From NCBI GenBank assembly GCA_025200525.1, contig CM045758.1:60514649-60578648 (forward strand): DNA of 64,000 nucleotides, written 5' to 3'. Below the pieces are notes generated by a model that had not been told where the DNA came from, did not search any database, and saw only the letters and a list, made by a program, of their open reading frames with translations. This DNA comes from Camellia lanceoleosa. Its lineage: Eukaryota > Streptophyta > Magnoliopsida > Ericales > Theaceae. A program made the position numbers and the translations under genes. Below, in pieces: positions 22,585 to 33,685 of the stretch; within the stretch, counting starts at the first letter, position 1, and every line of letters starts with the position of its first letter.

Positions 22585-23346
22585 TAGGGTTAGGCATAGG
22601 GTTATCTGAACTGCCCAACCCACCTAACCCAAACCGATCCGCATACAAATGAACGATTTCGCAGACACGATGCGGGTGGATGTGGTTTGGAATCTGGCAT
22701 GATTGTAGGTTGTAGGCGGGTTATGGGTTTAACCTGCACCTACAAGAACCTGCCCATACTTGGACTTTTTTTATTTTTTATTTTTTATATAAAAAAACTT
22801 GGACCGCTATTATTTTATTATTGCATTTTGGAAGAATGCAAAAGTTAATGAAAAATTACTTTTATGTAAGCTTAGAATTTTGAATAATTTTACTTTAATT
22901 GTATTGTTGGGTAGTAGATAGTGAATGAGATTTATGATCTAGTTTAAGATTTTGAAAGATATGCATGTGTTAGTTTCTGATTTGATTTAAAAGTTTATGA
23001 TTTTGAATGATTTGTTTGTGTTAGGAATTGATTTTGTTGTGTTTTTAATTTTATAAGTTTTAATTCATTAATTATTAATGTTGGAGCATTTTAGAAAATG
23101 AGGGGGAAAATGGCCCAAAATAAATATTTACAAAATGGGAAAAAAAAGGCTCCAAAATAAATTTTTAAAGAAAAACGTTCAATCCACAAGTCGCCTACAA
23201 TTGCTTGCACATTCGCAAACCCTATCCGTACAAATCGCAACCCGCACTGCGGGTGGTTGCGGGTTGAATTTTTCCCAAATTGCATACATGCGGGCGGGTC
23301 TAAACCGATTCGCAAATCATCCAAAACCAAACTGCGACCGCCCCTA
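22585..23346. mobile_element. Non-autonomous hAT-type insertion, 762 bp, with empty site
   Basis: Flanked by ATTGGTGT (22,577-22,584) and GCTGGTGT (23,347-23,354). The matching place in internal copy 2 (about 29,787-29,794) is ACTGGTGT with no insert. Ends are TAGGGTTAGG and TAGGGGCGGTCGCAGTTTGG (reverse complement of the right end). GC-rich CGGGT/GCGGG subterminal motifs occur on both sides. There is no transposase. Confidence 0.8.
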
Positions 23347-23541
23347 GCTGGTGTTATGTGTCCCAGGTTACGTGTTTTCTCTTTAATAGAGACGTTTTGG
23401 ACGGTGGTAGTAAACATTGAGTAGGCACCTCTGTGTGTGCTATATAGGTGATATGTTGTGTGTTTAATGCTAGGGTGTATGAGATTTTGTTGAGGACATT
23501 ATTAGATGTGTGCTAAATTTGTTATGTTTGTTTTGATTAGG

Positions 23542-24300
23542 ATGTCTAGGTGAGGATGTGACGACTTTCCTCATTCCACACGGGAAGAATGGAGGAAGCA
23601 ATTTATGGAGTTACGCCAAGGTACTACACCTTTGGCACAATTTGAGGTTTAGCAATCTGTTGAGGTTCGCTCCAGAGTTAGTGGAAACCGAGGAGCTCTG
23701 TTGTACGGAGTTTGAGAGTAAGTTATGTGATGATGTTTGGGGAAGGATTGTTGGGTCTTAGCATAGGAATTATCGTACACTTGTAGAAGCGATGGCTCAT
23801 GTGGAAGCTGCAGTCCTAATCACGGGACAGAGTGGAGAGGAGGCCACTTCGGTAACTCCTACAGCTTGGGGTTGTGGTAGATCTAGTAAGAACTAAAGGA
23901 GAAAGGCAAGGTTGTTGCCTCAACCAATAATTGTACCAACGGGGTTATCTAGCCAACCGAGACTTGAGGTGATCGAGTACTCGCAGGGGAGCAGTCATCG
24001 GGATCCTTACCAGTTCAGACTTCGAACTAGTCACGTATTCAAGGACCGCCTATTTGCTACGAATGTAATCAACTGGGTCATACTAGGTATTTTTGCACGC
24101 AACGGAAGACTTCTTTGGGTAATCCGTAACCTAGTCAGGTTCAGCCTTATTTGTCCGGGTAGGGGCAATACATATACTAGAATTGAGTAAGCCAAACTTC
24201 GGGGGCCGTTGGAGGGTTGAACTTTTATTTGATTTGGGAGATGCATGTTTGTTTCAAGTGTGGCCAGTTGGGTCACATCTATAGCTCTTGTCCTTGGTGT
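23542..24300 (+). pseudogene. Gypsy gag, copy 1, decayed
   Basis: Aligns with the better-preserved copy at 29,979-30,311. Frameshifts break the capsid region; LLRFAPELVETEELCC and DDVWGRIVGS remain readable. Downstream it retains the nucleocapsid zinc knuckle, absent from copy 2. Confidence 0.8.
24250..24291 (+). other. CCHC zinc knuckle of gag copy 1
   Basis: The sequence encodes CFKCGQLGHIYSSC, a full CX2CX4HX4C knuckle, which binds genomic RNA in the nucleocapsid. Confidence 0.85.
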
Positions 24301-27211
24301 TGTAGTTCAGGGAGTGTTCCGGAGGTTGAGAATAACCCGTTTCGGCAATTAGGATAAGAATGTGATGGTGGTGTTGGCAGAGGGATAACTATTTTGGGCA
24401 GTTAGTTTTGAGTATCTTGTTTTATGAACTGGAGGGTAAACTGTTATAATTATTATGTGATCGTTTTGTTTTGTAACCGGTACAGTGTGAACCATTGAAA
24501 TATTATGACTTTTGTTTATGTATGTATACATGGTGGGTTGTTTATTTTGATGAGTTGGATATGTTGTAATTTTGAGTTTTCCTTAATGTGATAGGTATTT
24601 TGAGGGTCATTATGATTAGTTAGAATATTGCGAGGGTGGAGTTATACCAGTTAGTATGTTCTGTTTGGTTGATGTTGGTTTATGTTAGAGATATAAGTTT
24701 AATTTATTGTAGTGGAGGTTTCTTGGTAAAGGAAGGGGTTGTGCCTTGTAGTGATAGGAGTAGTGTTGCATTTGTTGGTCGAGGTTTGGAATGATGGTGA
24801 GGAGGTGATTGTTTTCGGAGGTGGGCCCTGTTTTGGCTCAAGTAGTGTTCTAGGTTGGGTGAGAGAGTAGTTGGGAATGTAAAGTTGTGACTCGGGTGGT
24901 GGAGGAGGTTGAGAACTTCTTTTGTTATTCTGAGGAATTAGAATAGTAGGACTTGGAAAAAGTCTGCATGTGTCCGTATGTCTATGTGTCGGGGTTTGGT
25001 TCAGGGAAATTGTTCGGTAAGTATTAGCAACTGGTAGTTTGACCAGGGGACTTAGTATTTTGGTTGTACTTGTATGCTGGGTGATGGGATAGAAAGTGGA
25101 TTAAAGAGTTGACTTTATTGGTCATTGAGGGATGGAGCTGATGTGTTTACTTATTGTTTGGTTTGGGTTGTAATGAGGTAACGGTGGCGTTGTAGTGTGG
25201 TAGGCTTTTGTGAGTTGGCTAGGTGCGAGAGAATAAATATGTGGAATTTGTTGTTGTGAACTCGGTCAAGATTGTGAGTACATTAGCAGAATGAGGGGTA
25301 TAGGGCTGAGATAACCTATTTGGGGTTAAGAATGAGATGTTATGTTATAAGTAATGGAGTTTTGCTTGGGTGGCGTGTAATAGTATATGATTTGTGTATT
25401 GTTGTTAGATGATGTGACAAGGGGGATGGATCATTGGACTGTTCTAGAAGGTTGCCTCGGTGTGGCAATAGAGCATTTAATGTATTGATAGAGTGGATAC
25501 CAAAAGTAGTGTTAAGTCACCTTGGTGTGTATCTTTATTGTTTGGTAGTTCTGTGTGGAATCTCTCGTATTGGGGCAATTTTCTTATGATTTTGGCTTGG
25601 AGAAAGGCTCCAGGTGAAGTAGTAAGATTGTGTGGAGTGATTGGCACGCTCTGTCAGAGTTGTTTTAACCTTATCGGTCCTTGTGTGTGTGGTGTAAAGT
25701 GTTGGTGTGTGTGTTGTATTTTAACTTGAGAAGTCCATTTCGGATTAAATTGTGAAGTGAGGATGTGCACGCCATGTAGGCATATGTGTAATGGGTGAAT
25801 GGAGAATCAGAGTATCGCGGTTTAACTTTGAGGAATCTGGAGTGATTCAACGAGCATGGGAAGTTGTGTATGGAACACCATCTCGGAGTTGGTGAGGTCG
25901 AGCAAGATGTTAGTGTTTATGTTAAGTTAGGTGAAGTTAAGTGGTAGGTCAGTGTATGGAGAATGGTGCAGGATAGCGGTATTGGATAGTAGATTGGTTA
26001 GTATTTGGATTGGTTGACATATAGTCACCTCGGGAATAGGTTGGAATTGAGGGTTGTATAATTGAACGGTGTGTTGGTGTGGCATGCAAGTCTCGTACGG
26101 ATAGTTGAAAAGTTGTCTTGAGTTTGTGGTTACTAGTTTGGGGGTTACGGTGTTACTGCGCTTTTGCACCATTATGCGATTGTGGGTGTGAAATTTCTTT
26201 CTCTTATTATTGCGTTGCTGGTGTTTTAGAAATTTCAAGAGATTCTCTCTGTGGAAGTTTTGTTTTGGTATTGTGGCATCACCATGGGTGTGATGGGTCT
26301 TGTGGATGACTGTGTTGTAGTTCACCAGAGGAACGCTAAGGAATGATTTTGGAGGGAAGCAAAAATTCTCTTTGTAGTGTTGTGGCCTTGGGTGCTTTTC
26401 TTGAACTAAAACGGTTTTAGGTTTGAAATGTAAGCTTTTAGTTTAATACAAAGCTGAATCCAAAAAAAAAAAAAATTGAAAAAAAAAATTGAAATTGATT
26501 TTGGCGTTATGAGTAACAATAGTGTTTTTCGAAAAATAGTTTGGAAATCTCTGAGTTTGTTGTGGACGGTTGTAAATCTATTTGGATTGTAACGGTGCGG
26601 TTTGAACACTTTCTGGGAAAGCAAAGTGTTTTGAGACAAACGGGGAAAATAATAAATTTTGTTTAACCTAAATGGGGTATCTTATATTTTGTATTGGGAA
26701 GTTGTGTTTTGACATAACTTGAGTTGCTAGTTACATGTTGTATGTTTATTTTTGCAAGGACTTAGAATTGGCGGGCATTTATGTACCATACGGATCGTGT
26801 TCTATTTATGTCTTAAGTTATGAGAGAGTTGACTAGGAGCTTCGTATGCGAGGAGTTTCTTATTCTCTGTGTCTGAGCATTTGAGCACTCGATGGTGATT
26901 TCGGTGTTGTAGGTGGTTCAGGCGTGGTTGATGTCTTTGAGTCCGAGTGGTTGTTGTTGTTGTGGTGGTGGTTGTTGCTTCTTGTCTCATAGACCACTAC
27001 GAGTTATATGAGTCGAAGAGGCATCTGTGCTTGTTCTTAGCTTCTTTTTTTTTGGTCTTTGGGTGTCTTTGGGGTCCCGAGGTACTGAACCGAGAATCCG
27101 AGAACTTATCTCAAAATGAATCTAAGTGTGGGTTAGTGTTGTGTTCTCCGGTGTCGTTGAGTGGCCTTTTGGGTTTTGGCGTTTCTTCAATTTCGGGGAT
27201 AAAATTTCTTA

Positions 27212-27222
27212 AAGGGGGAGGT
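27212..27222 (+). other. Polypurine tract before LTR copy 2
   Basis: AAAGGGGGAGG directly upstream of LTR copy 2, following the conserved pol tail. Confidence 0.8.
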
Positions 27223-29384
27223 CATAGTGATTCTGGTTTAGACTCGACCCATTTGGTGTTCTAATTTCGGGTTTTATTGTCTTATATGGTTGTTCATGTT
27301 TTATTCATCTTGTACTTCATTAAGTTTGGTTGTTGGAGTGTCTTGGTGGCGTTTGGAACAGGTCGGCAGCTTGTTTTTCAAAGTTGTTGTTGCCAAGATT
27401 TTGGCCACTTCGCTCGAGCGGTGATTCTTGCGGTCAAGCGGTCTTTGAGAACTCTTAGTGCTTGTACAGGCCTGTAGAGATGCTAGGAGGATGGCATTCT
27501 TCGCTCGAGCGGTCTTTATTGCGCTCGAGTCGTGTTTTTTTTAGCTTGAGGGTTGGTCCTTTGTCTGTAAAACTCCTGAGAGTTAGTATTCTTCGCTCGA
27601 GCGGTCACTTTGTGCGCTCAAGCGGTCCCACTTATTGTGCCTGGTCGCTTAAGCGACACTTCTTGCGTTTGAGCGGTCTGCACGTATATCAGTTCGTAAA
27701 AGTCACTTTTTGAGTCACTTTTTCATCTCTGTCTCTCTCTAAACATTCTAAAAATCCTAAATCTAGAGTCTCTCTCTCTCTAGAACTCACATTCTCTTTA
27801 CAAATACACCTAGATCCATTGATTTCTTCACTATAGTCTCCTTGTAAAAGACATAGAGCTCGATGAGGGCTTCCATTTAATCTGAGCAGATTGTCTTTTC
27901 GTCGCTTGCGGTTTTTCTGGCTTGTCTCCTCCTCACTTCAAGAGGTAGGGTCTATTTCTTTAACTCGATGTGAGTTCGTTGGTGTATTTGTGGTATATTT
28001 TGATAAATAGAACTTGTGGTGCTTAGATTGATTTTTGGGATATATTTTGTGGGTTGAGGGTTTGTCCAAATTGGGGTTGTTGGTTATGATTTTGCTATAC
28101 AAAACTTGCATATGATTTTCTAAAAGAGGAAAAAAAAAAAACCCCCCATAATTTGTAGAAGAATCCTAAATGATGTTGATTTTGGGAATTTGGGTAGAAT
28201 TATGGAGAATGGATTTGGGTGATTGTTGAAACCACTGGATTGTATATCCCCATTGTTATCTTTTAATTATTGTATTGGAGATAACTGCTTTGGCTATCGG
28301 TGGAGGATGACATTGCCATGTGTTAGGAAGTGCATGTGGATTAGGCAAATTAAAATCATACATGTCATGTGCACGTTATGGATTTTGAAACGGATTTTGA
28401 AACCGGAACTGTGTATTTTCGAAAAGGTTGTTTTGGAAACTCTCGTATTATGTTTTGGAACATTTGTGTTGCTTTGGAAAACAATATTTTGAATCACACA
28501 TAGTGTGCTACTAGGAAAAGGTAAATAAAGAGATAAGGTGTTAAAGTCGAATTAAGTTGGCCTGTGTGTCCATGGTGCAAGACCTAAACCCACGCGATAG
28601 GTGTCGAGCCTTCCAGTTAGTGTCGGTAAAAATGACCTTGTAACTTGTATAGTTACTCGTATGAACATCGGCCCTAGAGATTTATTCATTTTATTTATTA
28701 TTATTTTGGTTTTGGAACAGGATGTTTGGTTATGGTTTTAGCAATGTATTTGTTGGTTGGTATTGAGATACCTGGATTGGTTTTTGAAAAGAAATTTTAT
28801 ATCAACCAGATGTTTTGAACTCAGAAAACGTTTAAACATAAGGTTTTGGTAATTGGAAAAAAAGGATTTTGATGAGAAGTCAAGTGGATTTGAAATTGCA
28901 TTTGGGCATATTGTATATATGTATTGCGTCATGATCATTTATGTTGTGGAGCATGTTTAGTTTTTGAGATATTCTCTACTAGGCTTTATGTTCACTCTAC
29001 GTGGCTGAAAATGTTTTTCAGGTGTACATGTGTGGATGTGGACTAAGACGTGAAGTTGTGTTTGGAACTGTGTAAGTGGTTCTGTTATTTGTAGGTCATG
29101 GGCCATTCATGTCATTTATTGGCTGTGTGCCATTCTTGTAAGGGTTATATCCTTTGTATATGATGTAAGCCTTTGGGCGTTCAATTTAATTTATAACATC
29201 TGTGCATGTTTTAATTACAGAACATTCATTCGACTTAAATGTTGTATCTAAGAACGTATGAAATCGGATAAACACATGTATTGTGTGACTACATTATATA
29301 TATCTACATGAGGATTGTTATCTATTGTTTATCGTTGGGTGGTTTATTCACGTGGGGCGGACTCTGTAAATTCGGGGCATGACA
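27223..29384 (+). repeat. LTR copy 2 of the Tekay/Del-like element
   Basis: Direct repeat of 19,905-22,177 at roughly 90% identity with indels. One is a deletion of about 50 bases near 28,205-28,215 relative to 20,930-21,005. It is followed not by flanking DNA but by another PBS and gag, so it serves as both 3' LTR of copy 1 and 5' LTR of copy 2. Confidence 0.9.
27408..27690. repeat. Array of CGCTCGAGCGGT motifs in LTR copy 2
   Basis: Same arrangement as 20,113-20,362. Some units are changed to CTCAAG or CTTAAG; the last keeps palindromy as CGCTTAAGCG. Confidence 0.8.
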
Positions 29385-30311
29385 AGTTGGTATCAGAACT
29401 AACCGGGTTTGAAAACCTTGGGCTCATGGGAAATGGTTAGCCATAGTGGGTTTATCATGCTTGGTAAGGACATTTGCATGTTGTGTGCTAAGTGATAACA
29501 TGTTTATGTGTTTCATTTATGTGAGCTTGCTGTTGAGACTCATGGATATTATTCGGTGTCTTGTTGACAAACTTAGAGGTCTTATTAGAAACACACTTGA
29601 TCGACGTTGTTTCTAATGAGAATTCTAAGGGAGCGCTGGAACGAATAATTATCTTTGTAGGCTTAGGTTGATTTCGTGTTACGTGTTATGTGGTAGTTGA
29701 TACGTGAGTTAATTGGAGTCTAAATGGGGTTGTTTGAGTATTTATTTATATGACGGTACCGTGTTAGTATTTCGGTGAAGGTTACTGGTGTTCTGTATCC
29801 TAAGTTACGTATTTTCTCTTTAATAGAGACGTTTTGGGCGGTGGTAGTAAACATTGAGTGGTCACCTCTATGTATGCTATATAGGTGATATGTTGTGTGT
29901 TTAATGCTAGGGTGTATGAGATTTTGTTGAGGACATTATAAGATATGTGCTAAATTTGTTATGTTTGTTTTGATTAGGATGTCTAGGCGAGGATGTGACG
30001 ACTTTCCTCACTCCACATGGGAAGAATTGAGGAAGCAATTTCTGGAGTTGCGCCAAGGTACTATACCTTTGGCACAATTTGAGGTGTGGTTTACCAGTCT
30101 GTCGAGGTTTGCTTCGGAGTTGATGGAAACCGAGGAGCTCCATTGTATGGAGTTTGAGAGTAAGTTATGTGATGATATTCGGGGAAGGATTGTTGGGTCT
30201 TGGCATGGGAATTATTATACACTTGTAGAAGCAGTGGCTTATGCGGAGGCTGCAATCCTAGTCATGGGACAGAGTGGGGAGAAGGCCACTTCGGCAACTC
30301 CTACAGCTTGG
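29385..30311 (+). mobile_element. Internal region 2 of the Tekay/Del-like element, truncated
   Basis: Repeats the start of internal region 1 without the hAT insertion, then stops inside gag and joins directly to a piece of LTR at 30,312. Confidence 0.85.
29388..29399 (+). other. Second primer binding site, tRNA-iMet type
   Basis: TGGTATCAGAAC, one mismatch from the copy at 22,181. Confidence 0.85.
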
Positions 30312-30341
30312 GATTGTTATCTATTATTTATCGTTGAATGA
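29979..30341 (+). pseudogene. Gypsy gag, copy 2, fused to LTR sequence
   Basis: Starts MSRRGCDDFP in an open frame. The capsid region is clear: WEELRKQFLELRQGTIPLAQ, LSRFASELMETEEL, DDIRGRIVGSWHGNYYTLVE. These match Tekay/Del gag proteins. The last ~10 codons come from the LTR fragment, so the nucleocapsid and knuckle are missing. The frame is open but truncated. Confidence 0.85.
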
Positions 30342-30383
30342 TTTATTCACGTGGGCCGGACTTCGTAAATCTGGAGCGTGACA
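30312..30383 (+). repeat. Third LTR fragment (3' end only)
   Basis: GATTGTTATCTATTATTTATCG through GGAGCGTGACA matches the last ~70 bases of LTR copies 1 and 2 (compare 22,107-22,177). The junction falls at a GGATTGTTATC stretch. Confidence 0.85.
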
Positions 30384-30775
30384 AGTTTGGAAGCCAAATT
30401 TGAGTTAATTTTTATGTCAACAATATATTTTTTGGCAAATTGTCTTCATTCTTGTCCAACTCATGAATCACTTAGGCCCTTTTATTTTTTAATTTAAATT
30501 GGTAAATATATTGTGAATATTTTTTATGAATAAAATAAAAAAATATATGTATATATATTTGACATATTTATTAACATTTTTGATAATTTTTTTATGTATT
30601 TATGTTTAAAATATTTATATAAATATTTAAGTATGTTTACGTTAAAAAATAAAAAAAAACTATCTGAAACCAAGTCAATATAAAATATGTGCCTCCTTCT
30701 AACCCTACCTTGGACCTAATCCAAAAAATTGATCAATCATTTAATAAAAAGATAATTTTTCAGGTTTTATTGCAT
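30384..30775. repeat. Right copy of the flank repeat
   Basis: Begins immediately after the third LTR fragment and aligns with 19,340-19,800, minus the 90-bp foldback. Confidence 0.65.
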
Positions 30776-30877
30776 AGTTTCATAGTAAAATAATTGGTAT
30801 AATTATTTGTGACAATCAAGAACCATTACAAAGTACACTACTAAAAATGAAAAACAAAAAATACCTATTCTTTAGTA

Positions 30878-30912
30878 GTTTTTTTGTTTTTGTTTTTGTT
30901 TTTGTTTTTGAA
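30878..30912 (-). other. LINE 3' tail
   Basis: The minus strand ends in repeated CAAAAA units, an A-rich tail of the kind found at LINE 3' ends. It sits 40-70 bases after the last readable RNase H codons. Confidence 0.65.
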
Positions 30913-30949
30913 AAATAACCAACTTCATATATAGATTAAAGCCATTAAC

Positions 30950-31057
30950 ACAACAAAATTAGCTACCTCCTTGAAAGGCAGCTTTTGCCGCATCATGTGC
31001 GAGGTTTACAATCGTATGATGTACTTTCATTATACAAACATAATCCATACTCTTATA
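30950..31057 (-). pseudogene. LINE RNase H C-terminal end
   Basis: On the minus strand one frame reads VNLAHDAAKAAF, which matches the end of the RNase H-like domain in plant LINEs (usually N-xAHxLAKxA). It continues 33,079-33,370 once the Copia insertion is removed. Confidence 0.6.
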
Positions 31058-31062
31058 TATAT

Positions 31063-31429
31063 TGTTGAAAATTTGGCTGTGCTTCTCCATGAAGCATAAG
31101 AAGTTTGGATTCAATTTCTCATCTTCTCCTCCAGATTGTTCTTGAGGCTCCTAGATGATACATAAGCTACTGAAGAAGATGGTTTTGAATTGAAGTTCTT
31201 AGTTGGTCAACTATGGAAGCCACCATGAAGGTTCCTGTACGTGTCCGAAACACGGTGATTTTGGCGTCACCGATTCCGTCTCTCATCCTCCTTAAAAACC
31301 TATAAATAGGAAGTTAATGTGTTGTATTAGATATAGAAAATATTTTGAATTTGAGAGTGATTATGAGTTAGGGGGGATTATCTCCCCTTTGTATTTGTTT
31401 GTGAGATTTTGTATTTATTCTGAATTAAA
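31063..31429 (+). repeat. 5' LTR of the gag-only Copia (3' end deleted)
   Basis: Matches 32,633-33,000. Homology stops at ATTCTGAATT; the next bases, AAAAATCAGAAG, look like a remnant of the PBS TGGTATCAGAGC, so one deletion removed the LTR end. Confidence 0.85.
31301..31309 (+). promoter_or_regulatory. LTR TATA box, Copia 5' LTR
   Basis: TATAAATAG, repeated at 32,871-32,879 in the 3' LTR, well placed in the U3/R region. Confidence 0.55.
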
Positions 31430-31442
31430 AATCAGAAGTTCA

Positions 31443-32215
31443 ATCTCTAGTGCTAAGCTCAATGTAGAGAAATTTGAAGGAGACAATAACTTTGGTATAT
31501 GGCAATGCGAAGTTATGGATGTTCTCTACCAACAAGAATCGCTTTGGGAGACAAAACTTCTGATATGAATGAGAGGGAATGGACACAAATCAATCACCAA
31601 GCTTGTGGCATGATCCGATTGTGTCTACTGAAAGAGTTGAAATACTTTATCATGAAAGAAACTTCGGCAAAAGAATTATAAAAGAAATTGGATGATAAAT
31701 ACATGACCAAGAGTATAAAGAATCGTCTCTACTTGAGGAAAAAGCTCTTTCGTTTCCAATATCGAGAAGGTATTTCGATATCTGAACACTTGAATGCTTA
31801 CAATAAGATACTTGCTGATCTTCAGAATTTGGATGTTGATAGTGAAGATGAAGATAAAGCTCTTTTATTGCTAAGTTCTCTTCTTGACACATATGATCAT
31901 CTTATCACTACTTTGTTATATGGTAAGGATGAAATTTGTTTTAAATATGTGTCTAGTAGTTTGATTAACAATGAGTATAAGAAGAAAGACAAAGAGAACT
32001 TTAATGACACATTTAGTAATGCTTTGACAGTTAGGGGTAGATCTCATTTGAAGTTAGCAGGTGTTAGAGTCAATCCTGTGAAAGTTGAATGTGCCTATTT
32101 TCATGAGAAAGGGCATTGGAAGAAAGATTGTCGAAGTTTGAAGGGAAAAAGAAATGTTGTTTCCAAAGTCAATGTAGCACAAAGTGATACTGATTATTTT
32201 GAATTTGAATTTTAG
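31443..32215 (+). pseudogene. Copia gag (UBN2-type)
   Basis: Opens with LNVEKFEGDNNFGIWQ, the standard Copia gag start. The frame shifts near 31,545, continues as CGMIRLCLLKELKY, meets TAA at 31,679 and then stays open to 32,215. The middle has FQYREGISISEHLNAYNKIL and LLLLSSLLDTYDHLIT, both UBN2 features. The knuckle reads CAYFHEKGHWKKDC, with Phe in place of the second Cys. It is not functional as it stands. Confidence 0.85.
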
Positions 32216-32632
32216 GTCGTTGGTGTGGTCTTCGGCCACTTGTTGGTCTTGGAAAAAAATTCACATTTGTTGATTTGAAGATCTTGTGGCAATCTACTTT
32301 ACGTCTTCGTAAAACTTTGGTTTTTTGAAATTTTGGAATTTGACATCATGATGGAGTTTGGAATCTGGATTTGTTGCAGAAAATTAGAAGAACTAGTTCG
32401 TTTTGTTTTGCAGTTTGGATTGGCTTGATATGTCTCGCTTTTTTGAGTCTGCTGTCTCATTTTTCTCTGTTTGTAGAGCGCTTGTTGGGTGCAGCAGAAT
32501 TTGTTTTGGGCATTAGAGTGTGTTCACTTTGGAGCACTTTCATGGTTGGTTGTTTATTTGTTTATGGTATTTTGCTAAGGTGGAGTTTTGTTTAAATTTA
32601 TGTACTCGAGAATCTTTGCCAAGGTGGAGAAT
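32216..32632 (+). other. Non-coding remainder of the gag-only Copia
   Basis: No integrase, RT or RNase H motif. A 74-codon ORF at 32,371-32,595 has no recognisable domain. The segment ends in the polypurine tract. Confidence 0.6.
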
Positions 32633-33073
32633 TGTTGAAAATTTGGCTTTGCTTCTCCGTGAAACATAAGAAGTTTGGATTTAGTTTCTCTTCTTCTCCT
32701 CCAGATTGTTCTTGAGGCTCCTAGATGATACAGAAGCTACTTAAGAAGATGGTTTTGAATTGAAGTTTTTAGTTGGTCAACAATGGAAGCTACCATGAAG
32801 CTTTCCGAACACGTCCGAAACACTGTGATTTTGGCATCACCGCTTCCATCTCTCATCATCCTTAGAAACCTATAAATAGGAAGCTAATGTGTTGTATTAT
32901 ATATAGAAAATATTTTGAATTTGAGAGTGATTATGAGTTAGGAGGGATTACCTTCCCTTTGTATTTGTTTGTGAGATTTTATATTTATTCTGAATTCATT
33001 TGAGTGAATGAAAATTTGTTTTGCTATTCTTTTGTATTCATATCTGAGGCCCTCTGGCACAACATGTATTACA
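32633..33073 (+). repeat. 3' LTR of the gag-only Copia
   Basis: Complete 441-bp LTR, TGTTGAAA to ATTACA, followed by target duplication TATAT. Confidence 0.9.
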
Positions 33074-33078
33074 TATAT

Positions 33079-33370
33079 CATCTATTAGTGATCTAGATGA
33101 CTAGTCAATGGCAGAACTAGATCTCAAACTATTAATAAGCCCTTGACAATTCGTTTGAATGATCATTGTTTAGATATTTCGTGCAATACACCACTGGTGC
33201 CTTCAAACAGCCGTGTGCTTCTGCTTCATATGCTCATTGCGCTTGGAATGAAGATGCTCTAGATGCCACCTGCCAACCATTTCTATTGACTGCCACTCAT
33301 GCTGTTACAGCTGGCTTCATTTCTTGTTTCCATGCACCATCAACCAAAAATTCTGGGAAAGTGGGATTTG
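33079..33370 (-). pseudogene. LINE RNase H domain remnant
   Basis: Minus-strand frames, broken by stops, read FLVDGAWKQEMKPA, NRNGWQVASRASSFQ, YEAEAHGCLKA and CQGLINSLRSSSAID. These are the ordered motifs of the RNase H-like domain at the 3' end of plant LINEs. It follows the endonuclease-RT linker directly, with no RT between. The plus-strand ORF here (33,166-33,420) is antisense. Confidence 0.7.
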
Positions 33371-33604
33371 TGAGTAGTTTGATGTTGACCCATCCTGTTG
33401 ACAGTGAAAAAGCTTCTTGAAATGTTGAAGAAATTTTTGCTCCATAACACAGGCATCGTTCTCCAATCTCAGAAAACCAATCATTTTCTTACAAGCTCTG
33501 AAAGTCGCCTTCAAATGAAAAAACTTTGTGTTCTTATCCCCTAACTTCATCCATCTCTGTTTTGCCCATTGTGCCCAGTACACCTCTTGCTTTTTTAGTA
33601 GCAA
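33317..33604 (-). pseudogene. LINE ORF2 endonuclease-RT linker
   Basis: Contains YWAQWAKQRWMKLGDKNTKF and FFHLKATFRACKKMIGFL, the conserved linker phrase (WxxRARxxWLKxGDxNTKFFH) between endonuclease and RT of plant L1 elements. The frame then runs into RNase H sequence because RT is deleted. Confidence 0.85.
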
Positions 33605-33685
33605 ATCCAGATTTATTAGGAGTGCTTAATCTTCCTCAATATCTTTTTCCAACCATAACCTACTTTGAACTTGCTCTAGTTTTCG

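Larger units (their letters stand above)
22178..27222 (+). mobile_element. Internal region 1 of the Tekay/Del-like element
   Basis: Begins with the PBS and ends with a chromovirus-type tail (ATTTCGGGGATAAAATTTCTT) and polypurine tract before LTR copy 2. It contains a decayed gag (23,542-24,300) and a hAT insertion. From 24,301 to 27,211 no RT, RNase H or integrase motif is readable, so pol is lost or decayed beyond recognition. Scattered plus-strand ORFs there are not supported as genes. Confidence 0.75.
31063..33073 (+). mobile_element. Copia element with gag only, inserted in the LINE
   Basis: Flanked by a perfect 5-bp duplication TATAT (31,058-31,062 and 33,074-33,078). The LTRs start TGTTGAAAATTTGG. 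The right LTR is complete (441 bp, ending ATTACA). The left LTR lacks its last ~75 bases together with most of the PBS. Inside is a broken gag and then about 0.4 kb without domains; pol is deleted. The sequence before the right LTR, CCAAGGTGGAGAAT, is a Copia-type polypurine tract. Confidence 0.9.

Noticed and set aside
22566..22600. GTTAGGGTTAGG as telomere-like sequence
   Set aside because: Only two units occur, at the end of a hAT insertion. Plant telomere repeats would be TTTAGGG in long arrays.
26118..27264. Several ORFs of 60-130 codons between the gag and LTR copy 2 of the Tekay-like element
   Set aside because: Codon composition is skewed to Val, Gly, Cys and Trp, as expected from GT-rich sequence, and no pol motif is present.
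33166..33420. Plus-strand 84-codon ORF
   Set aside because: It is antisense to the LINE RNase H and linker reading.
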